DNA of 64,000 bases, taken from positions 19,036,220 through 19,100,219 of the forward strand of contig JAEMBT020000001.1 of assembly GCA_018873245.2 (NCBI GenBank), in the 5' to 3' direction. The notes beneath the pieces were generated by a model, which made no database searches, was not told the origin of the DNA, and was given only the letters and a program-made list of their open reading frames with translations. The stretch is from Archegozetes longisetosus (Eukaryota > Arthropoda > Arachnida > Sarcoptiformes > Trhypochthoniidae). A program made the translations under genes and the position numbers. Below are positions 20,841-30,186 of this stretch, piece after piece (the stretch's first letter is position 1; the number at the start of each line of letters is the position of its first letter).

Positions 20841-22330
20841 ATGTTTTTCGTTCAACTTCCCGTTTTCAGTGTTATCGGATATTTAATTCTACGTTGAATT
20901 AAACATTTCTTAATCTCCTAATACTACATTTCAGCGCAAACAAACACCGCATACGACATTACCACGCAAGTCAATATAGCTCAAGCAATACCGCGCACGA
21001 AATTACAACGCAAACGACAATACCGCGCGCCAGTATAGTTTGAGCGATATTGTGTTTTGCACAGTAGTCTCATTTGCACGGAGATTTAGGTCAAAAGACT
21101 GGCAATCAAAAGATCGATAATCAGATGACTGACGATCAATAGACCGACAAACAAAAGACCACTAAACATAAGAAAGACAATAAAAAGGCCGATACAATAA
21201 AAAATATTACCAGTATGAATAAATATTCGATATTGTGAGTGGCATTTTGTATACTGTAGTAATAACTCTTAGACTATAATAATTAACAATCTTTATTAAT
21301 ATAAATATTTAATATAATACACAAAATTAAACTGTGTATTTCAGAGTCTCCTTTTTTCTTTTCTCTATTACCCTCTCTACAAATACTTTCGGACTACTTG
21401 ATAAAAAAACTGTCAGAAATATTTTCAGATATTATGTCTTAAAATATTTCTAAATAAGGGATGTATAAACATTCCATCATTAGTATCTCAGAACAATCCA
21501 TTTCCATTAATAATCAATACAGAATAGCAAGGTGTTTAAATATACTCTCAGGATTCTAATGAGTGCGATATCATTAGAAATTAGAAATACAATAAAAATC
21601 CATCACGAAAATTCAAAAATATCAGAATATTTAAATTCTCATTTAATATTATATTAAGAAAAATTATTTATTTTGAGTATAAAGGAGATCTTTGGTTATT
21701 AAAGATGATTTTTAGTGTATTAATTATTAGAGGAAAAGAATTATTTTGAGATACCAATGATGAAATGTTTAAAGATTCCTTATTTAGGAATGAAATTTTA
21801 AGACAACACAATCTGAAAGTATTTCTAACAATTTACCAAGTAGTCTGAAAGTATTTATAGAGAGGGCAATAGAAAAGAAAACAGAATATCTTAGACTCTT
21901 AAATACAGTTTAATTTCGTGCATTATATTAAATATTTATGTCAATAAAGATTTTAATTATTATAGTCTAAGAGTTATTACTACAGTATACAAAAAGCCAC
22001 TCACAATATCGAAAATTTATTCATACCAATAATATTTTTGATTGTACCGATCTTTTTATTGTCGGTCCTATATTTGTCGGCCTTTCGACCTAAACCCTTT
22101 GCGCGGTATTGTCGTTTGCGCGATAGTGTCTTGCGCAGTAATGCCTTGTGCAGTAATGCCTTGTGCAGTAATGCCTTGCGCGGTAGTTATGTAATCCTCA
22201 ACCTTAGCCCGTAATGACATTCCTGGACTGGAGCCGAGCTTTATTCATGGTGGCCTTTTTGAATATCGAAGTTTACCAAATGTTAAAATACGCGACAAAT
22301 GGATTAAGAAATATAGAAAAGTAGTCGAAA
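20841..22330 (+). pseudogene. cytochrome P450 copy E, N-terminal fragment split by a transposon
   Basis: The ATG and the first 18 codons follow copy F; then CGA has become TGA (20895-20897). A 1.27-kb element (20919-22191) interrupts the next codons. The P450 resumes at about 22200 with the RNDIPGLEP.. hinge codons and stops matching after the KVV codons near 22330. The remaining about 450 codons are absent. The decayed hinge and the extra substitutions relative to A, B, C, D and F make this the oldest copy. Confidence 0.85.
20919..22191. mobile_element. palindromic DNA element with subterminal tandem motifs
   Basis: The two halves are inverted copies. The GTATACTGTAGTAATAACTC core at about 21250 recurs inverted at about 21970, and the AATATTTAATATAAT blocks likewise. 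The right end holds four TTG(C/T)GC(A/G)GTAATGCC-like units in tandem; the left holds related GCGCAA..ACAATACCGCGC units and GACCGACAA-type units. The flanks TAATCTCC and TAATCCTC could be an imperfect 8-bp duplication. There is no transposase. It inserted into P450 copy E. Confidence 0.7.
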
Positions 22331-22620
22331 TTTAGCTTAGAAAATACAGGCTGTCTTTCCTCAGATTTAGACTCGAAATGCTCAGAAAATTTATTCACAA
22401 TTTCTTTTCCATCATTTACTTCTCCTTCAGGTGTGTTAAAAACAAGAGGGTTATTGGTTTATATTGCGTTTCTGATGAAACTGTAGAAGTCCTTCAGTGT
22501 TTTAGATTTATCAATTAATTTGTTGATCCTTATATTATTTAAACATTTTATTTTTGCCTTCGGTTCATCAAATTTTTGCATTTTTAGCTACTTTCTATGT
22601 TTTTCATAACAATGTTTTAA
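22325..22620 (-). pseudogene. CR1/jockey-like LINE ORF2 fragment
   Basis: On the minus strand a broken frame reads TLKDFYSFIRNAI-stop, then PEGEVNDGKEIVNKFSEHF. This resembles the linker before the RT domain in CR1-type ORF2 (a FY.FIR block, then GE..D...I...F..HF). One in-frame stop and the short length mark it as dead. The call rests on a weak motif; a translated search would decide. Confidence 0.4.
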
Positions 22621-22701
22621 CTTTTATTTTCATTTAAGTTTGTCAAGGAACACTGCCGAACATTGCCGAGCATTGCAGATCATTTAAAAATATATTATAA
22701 C

Positions 22702-23029
22702 TAGAGCATTGCGTTTGACTTTTTGACTTTTCATCATTATTTTGACTTTAAAGGCAAAAAAGTCGAAAATGACTAAACACGACTTTTGCAATTTTTTTTT
22801 ACTTTTTTGACAACATTTTTTGCTTTTATTGACTATACTTGACCCCTAAGTTTAGTAAATGAGTGTATCCATAGAAATATTCTAAGAACTTTTTTTCAAC
22901 TCTTTATTACTGTTATTTCACTTTATTTAGCTGACTTTTTTCGACTTTTTTCAAGTTTTATTTAACTTTTTTCACCAACTAGTAGTCGATTTTTTTCAAC
23001 TTTTCAAATCGACTTTTGGCAATGCCCTA
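22702..23029. mobile_element. hAT-type MITE, 8-bp target duplication
   Basis: The ends TAGAGCATTGC and, inverted, TAGGGCATTGC fit the hAT TAGRG start. The flanks ATTATAAC (22694-22701) and ATGATAAC (23030-23037) are an 8-bp duplication with one mismatch. The interior is packed with GACTTTTT/AAAAGTCGA motifs on both sides, typical subterminal transposase-binding repeats. It is 328 bp and non-coding. Confidence 0.85.
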
Positions 23030-23037
23030 ATGATAAC

Positions 23038-23409
23038 ATATTTAATCACGATGTAAAATGTAATATTTTGGTGGGGACCCCACCCTCTACCCCCACCGGA
23101 CTCCCACTTTAGTCGCCGCCGATGCTTACTCTTGTTCCTCCAATTCCATTCAGATATCAGTTAGAAATTCTGCGGGAATTGGAACTCGGGCAGGTGTCGT
23201 GCATACCCGAGATACCACAGAACTGTCGATAATTATTTTTTAACGATGAATCCGAATTAGTGTTTGATATGATTCCTATTCCTGCAGGCACTCCTGTCCT
23301 GTCCTGTTCCTGGTCAGGAATTTACAGGAATCGGAAAGGCTATCATAACTACAGGCCAGGACAGGACAGGAATTGCTATTCGATTCTAAATTCCTGTAAA
23401 ATGAAAACT
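23038..23409. other. GC-richer, simple-repeat-bearing stretch
   Basis: This includes a CCCCACC-rich patch (23070-23100) and CCTGTCCTGTCC/AGGACAGGACAGG motifs at 23295-23372. Its composition differs from the AT-rich surroundings, consistent with transposon sequence belonging to the hAT remnant that follows. No gene is seen. Confidence 0.4.
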
Positions 23410-23643
23410 GGACATAAGTTTGACATAAATTCTTCATTACTCGGATATTGGGAACAAAGTAGAAGTTCTGATCCCCGACTCTATCGGATGGCTATTCGTC
23501 TGCTGTCTGTCCCTGCGACCAACCTTTCAAGCGAAAGGAGTTTCAGTGCCGCTGGTCTAATACTCACTGACCATCGTTCAAGACTTAGTTCACAGAACGT
23601 AAATGAATTGCTTTTTATTAGATCTAACTTTGATTTGTATTAA
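23410..23643 (+). pseudogene. hAT transposase C-terminal dimerisation domain remnant
   Basis: The frame reads LLGYWEQSRSSDPRLYRMAI, then LLSVPATNLSSERSFSAAGL and RSRLSSQNVNELLFIRSN, ending at TAA 23641-23643. This is the hATC domain of BED-type hAT transposases (S.P.S...SER.FS.AG......R..L....V..L.F). The catalytic part is missing; immediately upstream are only (AGGACAGG)-type repeats. Inverted CCTGTCCTGTCC motifs at about 23290-23310 and 23755-23772 may mark subterminal regions of the element. Confidence 0.8.
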
Positions 23644-25484
23644 ATATGCATTCATTGATTGTATTTTCATTTGATTTTTTGAATAAATAATTTTCAAAAC
23701 ATTGAATGTCAGGAAAACCGGAAAACCGGACAGAAATGAAAATTTAAAGCTCAGGACAGGACAGGAATCCCCTTTTAGTACTTTGTCGATCACTAATCTG
23801 AATATCAAATCAAGAATTTTTTATATCGAATAGTTTTTGAGATATTCGAATTTTGTGTCGAATTTTTCGATTTTTTGATTTTAAGATTTTTGAATATATG
23901 ATATATGGTTTCGATGTAGAATTTAACGCTGACTACAAATATGAAAACCATTTTTCGATATCTTTAATATCCATCGAATAAATCTATATTTTATCCCATT
24001 TTAAAACTTTAACGCCATCTAACGCTTAAACTATAAGTTGTACGGAGGTGGGCCCATTGGTAATTTTGATCAGGCTGATGACCTCTATTAAAATATATCA
24101 TCAGGTCCCGAGTGCCAAATTAGGCAGAATCCCATAGACTTTCCGGCATTGTTCTTTCTAATTTTCCTTTCTTTTTTACCAACCACTTTTGCAGTTTTAT
24201 TCCCAAAATATTGCAGCTCTACTGATGAATAATGTTGGATACTTGTTAACTTCTAATTTGTAAGTTAACTCTATTTGATTTCTATGCATTTTGCTAAGGC
24301 TGTTCTGAAATCAAAGCCAAATAAATAAGTTGGGAGTACAGGGTATTTTACAAATAACTAAATGATTTCATTTGATTACGACTTTTTTGTCGAGGAAAAA
24401 CTCTGAAACTCAACGCCCTTTGTTTTCGTTAATAATGAGAATTTTTTCTGTGACCTCAATTTTTATTTACTTTTCGCGTTTAATTATGAATTTCACTACT
24501 GAAGAGGAAATTTCTACTGTAAATATACAGTATATTATTTAGGCCAGAATAACAATTCAGAGAAAGTTTAGATCAAAGAAAGTGTTCAGAAGAGTCGCCA
24601 ACTAAACACAATTTGAACACATTGTATCATAAATTCTTGCTATTCTTTCACTTTTTATAAGTATTTTATTTTTAAAAAATCTGAATAAATTTGAAAATAT
24701 TCAAGTTTGAAATTATGTAGTTATCTATTAAACACCCCGTATATGTGTTAGCTTTAAAGATATGCTACGCAAATTTATATATATAGCTGTGGATTTGATT
24801 CCTGGAATGAATAGTTATTTTTTCTAAAAATAAAAATTTGTCTTTCGTGCTTTTTGGAAAATAAATAGCTTGTGGTGCATCTCCTGTCCACCCTGACCCT
24901 GAATATGTAATTTATACATAGAAGGACAGACACACATTATTGCTCCTTATATATAGAGATGAGTTGACCACTTCAATGCAATCAAGTCGTATGTTTCCTT
25001 ATTTTCTTTGATTTATTTGGTTGAGTATTTTATAGTTAGGAAAGTGATAACATGAAAAACAGATTCATAGCTAACTATTATGAACTATGATTCAACTCAT
25101 GATTCTATTTAATTCATTTTGATTTCTATAATTGCTTCATTAAAATTGTAAAATTTATTGAACATAATAATAATAACTAGTGCAATAAAGATAAAATTTA
25201 TATAAAAAATTCAACATCAACAAGCTTAGTTTAATAATTGAAATTGGCTTATCTAGTTTAAAATATTTAAAACATTAGTGTAAAACATTTGAGTAAAACA
25301 TTTGAAGGACACTTTAATTTCCAACAGATTGCGAATAAACCAATCAATTTCAAATAGTCGTATATCTCAAGTTCTAACCAAGGTTGAGTTGTTCCCTTCA
25401 CAGATAAATCAAGAATTCTGTTTTGTGAATATTTGATTAAAATATATATTTTTAGAAATTACTTAAAGTAAAAAAATTACTGCA
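23644..25484. other. no recognisable gene; upstream flank of P450 F
   Basis: 23644-25000 is AT-rich with no convincing frame. 25000-25490 aligns with upstream sequence of copies A, B and E (25140-25490 with 20305-20640), so it is duplicated P450 flank. Confidence 0.45.
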
Positions 25485-25641
25485 AACTGAATGCGTAAAA
25501 CTTAGTTTTCAGATAACGGTTGAATTTTGCTTACGCAAAAGTGATTGTATTGTAGTTTGCACAACTATTAGGGCTCACGTATAAAATAAGTGTTTCATTC
25601 GACAGATCATTAACAGTTTAAATTCATTTATTTTTATATAG
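25485..25641 (+). promoter_or_regulatory. promoter block of P450 copy F
   Basis: GAATGCGTAAAACTTAGTTT, TTCAGATAACGGTTGAATT, GTGTTTCATTCGACAGATCA, TTAACAGTTTAAATTC and the TATA box TTTTATATAG (25633-25642) are present. The ATG at 25734 follows about 93 nt later. Conservation against copies A, B and D points to a shared regulatory module. Confidence 0.55.
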
Positions 25642-25733
25642 AGTTCTTCATTCAACTATACTTGCTTTAACTTTAAACAATAAAAAAGTGTGACTAATTT
25701 CATCTGAGTTATCAACACGATCTAATATTCAAT

Positions 25734-27338
25734 ATGTTTTTCGTTCAACTTCTCGTTTTCGCTGTTATCGGATATTTAATTATACGTCGAATTAGACATT
25801 TTTCAATCTTAGTCCGTAATGGCATTCCTGGACCGAAGCCGAGTATTATTTATGGTAACCTCAATGAATATCAAAGTTTACCAAATGTCAAAATACACGA
25901 TAAATGGATTAAGAAATATGGAAAAGTAGTCGGTTACTATTTAGGACACAAACCACATGTCCTCGTAGCAGATCCTGACTTAGCGAAGAACATACAAATT
26001 AAAGACTTCAGTTACTTCAGCGATAGGCCTTTTTTAGGTTTGAAAAACGGTATTTTCGCGAATCCTACTATATCTGGATCTATAATTCGAAGTCAGGGGA
26101 AGAGATGGAAAGAAATCAGAAGTGTATTAACACCTACTTTTAGTGCCTCAAAACTAAAGACAATGACTCCCATTATAGACGATTCAATTAATACTTTAAT
26201 GGAACTGATTGATGAAAAAGCAGATTCTGGCGAAGAATTTAATATTTATGATATGTTTCAGGGCTTAACAACTGATGTTATTGGAAGAACTGCTTTTGGT
26301 ATGAAAACTAATGTTCAAAAAGATCCCAACGATAAGTTTCTTCAGGCTGCCAAACATTTACATCATATAAAGCTTAGATGGGTATTTTTGTTAGTGATCT
26401 GTTTGCCACAAATAGATCATATTTTGTATCCGTTCAGAAGATTAGAAGAAATTATTAAACATATGAATGGAAAGTCTCCAATCGGAATATTATTAGATAT
26501 GTGTATGAATATAATTCATTTAAGGAAACACAATCCAGATCTTCGTCGTAAGGATTTATTACAATTGATGTTAGACACAACAATATCGAATGAAGAGCTA
26601 TCTGCTATGAGTGATGAACACTTGACTGTTAGTAATGAGCAAAATGACAATATGACAAATTTAGTTCAAAAAACAACTTCAAGAACAGCTAAAAAATATT
26701 ATAATCTAACAGATGATGAAATCAAAGCTAATTCTGTGGTCTTTTTTCAAGCTGGATACGATACAACAAGTGCTACTCTCGGATATATGGCTCATATTCT
26801 TGTGAACTATCCTGAAGAACAAGAAAAAATTAGAAAAGAAGTTCAAGAACTATATGCAAAAGAAGGAAAACTGGATTATAATACAGTCACAAAATTACAA
26901 TACATGGAATGGGTTTTGAATGAAACCATGAGAATATATCCTCCAGTCACAACATTTTCATCAAGAGAAGCATTAAGTGATTACGAATATAAAGACATGA
27001 CAATACCCAAAGGAGCGATAGTTATGTTTCCAATTTATCATTTTCATCACGATCCTGACTATTGGCAAGAACCCGAAAAGTTCGATCCAATGAGATTCAG
27101 TCCTGAGAGAAGATCTGAAATACATACATCTTCCTGGCAACCTTTTGGAAATGGACCACGAAATTGTATAGGAATGAGATTTGCTTTACTCGAAGTAAAA
27201 CTTGCCTTATCTAAACTTTTATTGAAATATCGACTTGAAAGAGGACCGAATACCGAAATCGGAGACCTTACTGTTGATCATAAATTTATTTCTCTGGTTC
27301 CTAAAAATGGAGTATTTGTTAAGGCAATTAGATTATGA
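25734..27338 (+). CDS. cytochrome P450 copy F, clan 3, intronless, intact
   Basis: A 534-residue microsomal P450 with the N-terminal anchor, the hinge NGIPGPKP, W..R in GKRWKEIR, the I-helix QAGYDTTS (conserved acid as Asp rather than Glu), ExxR in NETMR, SPERR, the haem loop FGNGPRNCIG and the C-terminus VKAIRL. It is nearly identical to A and B between residues 121 and 206. It differs strongly at 99-116 (FLGLKNGIFANPTISGS) and around 208-218 (HLHHIKLRW), both in expected substrate-recognition regions. It likely has a different substrate range from A. Its closest relative in overall layout is D, which lies inverted about 6.5 kb away. Confidence 0.95.
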   Translation: MFFVQLLVFAVIGYLIIRRIRHFSILVRNGIPGPKPSIIYGNLNEYQSLPNVKIHDKWIKKYGKVVGYYLGHKPHVLVADPDLAKNIQIKDFSYFSDRPFLGLKNGIFANPTISGSIIRSQGKRWKEIRSVLTPTFSASKLKTMTPIIDDSINTLMELIDEKADSGEEFNIYDMFQGLTTDVIGRTAFGMKTNVQKDPNDKFLQAAKHLHHIKLRWVFLLVICLPQIDHILYPFRRLEEIIKHMNGKSPIGILLDMCMNIIHLRKHNPDLRRKDLLQLMLDTTISNEELSAMSDEHLTVSNEQNDNMTNLVQKTTSRTAKKYYNLTDDEIKANSVVFFQAGYDTTSATLGYMAHILVNYPEEQEKIRKEVQELYAKEGKLDYNTVTKLQYMEWVLNETMRIYPPVTTFSSREALSDYEYKDMTIPKGAIVMFPIYHFHHDPDYWQEPEKFDPMRFSPERRSEIHTSSWQPFGNGPRNCIGMRFALLEVKLALSKLLLKYRLERGPNTEIGDLTVDHKFISLVPKNGVFVKAIRL

Positions 27339-28790
27339 AATATATAAAGTATGTAAGGATTTGAAGTATATTTTAACTCTGATTTAGCATAAATTTATAG
27401 ATTCGTTAACTTTTTCTAGAATTTAAATGTAGTTAAGAAAAGTCAATCCAAAGGTTCCATTCAAATAATATAATATGAAAAAATTTATACGATTTAATAC
27501 TATATTATTAATAGATATTTGATTTAAGATAAATAATTTTTAAATAATAACATATATTTTTAATTTTAGACAACTCTCATGTTATTAATGAATATTAAAA
27601 GTCGCAAAATGGAATTTAATATTCTTAATCAAGTTTATTAACAATAGTTTGGAACAAAAATTGCTCAAATCAAAGTTTAAATAACTAGAATTTACTTAAA
27701 CTTGAATGTGAGCGCGATTTACAGCAATAAACGTAAATTTGTGGTTAGATTACACAAGAAAAAGTTTGTATTATATAAAGTATTATTTGATGCACTATAC
27801 TCAAAAGTTTAAATAACAAATACTGTGTTCTATTAACGGCAAGTTTCAATTGAATAAATTTTGAAGAGTAGATATCAATTCACAAAATGTTATTTTCAAT
27901 ATACACTAAATGGGTATTTTTAGGACAATTGAGCATAATTTTAAAAACTTTTAGTTAAAACCATTTTATGCTGATCTAATGCAGACCGAAATTCTATTTA
28001 AAATAATTATTACTATGTAAGAGGCAATAAATCAATTTCTAATAGTATCAGACAAATGATCACATGGAATGTTAAGAGTTGTTCGAAACACACATTCATA
28101 AAACTGGGTTAGGTTGCAAATGCAAACGAGATGTTCTAATTCTACTTCTACGTTGAGTTGCCAATCACATCTTTACTATAACTTTTTCACTTTTGTTCTC
28201 ATCTAAATAAAAAAATAAAAACTTGAGCTTAGACTCTCAGCTACAACATCTGTACTGATAACTGTAATCATTTGATTACTTTTTGGTTGAGAAAATTGAG
28301 TGCGAAGTGGATATACTTTGAGCGATTGATCACTTTTCACTGTAATACGCAATGAAATAGTCTGTGCATAAATTGATAGAATGCAATGCATTTCGACCAC
28401 TCACATGATTTGAAGTGATTATTACTTCATAAAAAACTCATAATTAAATGAAAATTGAGCAGTAAATATAAAATGCAGTACATTTTAGTTGTTTCAGCAC
28501 AAAAATATTTTGTACTATTTTAATCACATTTACTAAACAAAATCTGTCGCTAAAAACGTATTCATTTTTCTCTCAGTTCCTCAATCAAGAAGTGACCAAA
28601 TGATTGTCAGCAGAGACTTTTAAGCTTGAATTGTTTTTAATTTAAATTGAAGTTAAATTAAAATAAAATAGTTATAGCAAAATTCTCTTTGCAACTAGAA
28701 TGTAATAGTATATATTAGCCGAAGATTTTATCGCTAATATTCCTGAATAGTGCTCATCTTAGAGCTGGCACTTTCTATGTTTCATATTTT
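27339..28790. repeat. right arm of D-F inverted duplication (3' flank of copy F)
   Basis: This is the reverse-complement counterpart of 16134-17561, including the GTGCCAGCTCTAAGATGAGC and TAAAATGGTTTTAACTAAAA blocks. Similarity runs from the P450 stop outward for about 1.4 kb and then ends. No coding gene is supported. Confidence 0.75.
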
Positions 28791-29032
28791 AGTTATACCG
28801 CTATCGCTAACAGAACAGGAAAATGCTCCAAAAATCATTTTTCGATTCTTTTTCAGGATATTACATCTGACAAATCTGTTGATGTTGACTTTATAACAAT
28901 TTATAGTATTATGTGTCCTCTCATCACTCTATGTGATCAACAGAGAAAGACAAAACAATTGAAAAAATAGTTGTTTAATATAATTGAAGTGCACAATGAA
29001 AGGGAAAAGTAACTCTCATTTTTAATATTGTA

Positions 29033-29242
29033 TTAAATAAAGACGCTAGAAACGAGAACTTCCTATTTTTGTCGATTTCATAAAATCATCGGGAATAGAC
29101 ATAAGGACATCCAATGAGTCCATAATTGTCGAAAATAGGTATTTCGATAATTATGGACTCATTAGGTGTCCTGATGTCTATTCCCGACGATTTCATGACA
29201 TCGAAAAAACAGAAAGTTCCCGTTTCTAGCGTCTTTAGTAAT
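29033..29242. repeat. long near-perfect hairpin (about 99-bp arms, 12-nt loop)
   Basis: The arms 29033-29131 and 29144-29242 are inverted copies with few mismatches (core GACGCTAGAAACG.GAACTT). The loop is about 12 nt. It lies just outside the right arm of the D-F duplication, as the hairpin at 15878-16133 lies at the left arm, but the two hairpins do not share sequence. Confidence 0.85.
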
Positions 29243-30186
29243 AAAGGAACACGAAGTTTCTAATAAGTTTGCCTGAACATATATTATATAATGTGTTTAT
29301 GTATTCACATAAACTATTTTTACTATGGGAAAGCAAAAAACTTATAAAATAGAAGGGAAATCCGATTAATTTGTTAAAACTTGTTAATTGTTGATCCAAT
29401 AAAATGAGTGAACTGATGATAAACTTTCTTTCCGTGACTCCCTGACTATTCGTTTATTTTGATATTTTAAATTCAGATTAATTTCTAATAACTATTAAAA
29501 AGTTTTAAGCCCTTTATTAAATTATCTGCCAAAACTTTTAATATCTGTTGAATGAAAACCAAAGTAATGCAATAGTGCAATAGTGCAATAGATGTGAGCC
29601 CAGCCCGCTCTTTTGGACTCTTAAACACTACTAATCTATGAAAGGATCCCTTTCTTTTGCACTGTACTCTCCAATAATTTCACAATTATTGTGAAATAAA
29701 TATTAATATTAAACCTTGAATTTTATCATGAAAACTTGATCCAATTATTGATCTAATCATTAGAGTATTGTCAAAGTGAATGATTCATTGTCTTATAAAT
29801 GTTGTAGTGCATCATTTATGATTGAATGCATATATTTATCTTATTGAAATATGAGTCATGTATTAAAAGTCGGTATTTGATAATAAAATTCAAGGTCTAA
29901 TGTTAGGGGTTGTTTCGTAACTATATTAATTAACTATTATCTCAACTGTTAATTAAAATACTCGAAAAGAAAGAGTGAATATTAAAATGCTTTTTAATTT
30001 AATGCTGATCTGTTTAATATTCTTAAAATTTATCAACAATTAAAATAATTTATCGATTTGCTCCTTAACAAATTTTTATTCTCAAATAACTTTAGAAATA
30101 TTCGTAAATAAAAGTAGATATAATTTGAATTTCATAACAACAAAAAGTATATTAAACACTTTATTCGATTGAATGAAATTAAACTT
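29243..30186. other. intergenic, nothing recognised
   Basis: AT-rich sequence with a short TGCAATAG direct repeat near 29569-29592. There is no credible frame or RNA gene. It holds the 3' flank of the chitinase gene on the minus strand. Confidence 0.4.

Noticed and set aside
20919-22191. CRISPR-like array from the repeated GTAATGCC units
   Set aside because: The units are contiguous, without unique spacers, sit in a transposon end, and the genome is eukaryotic.
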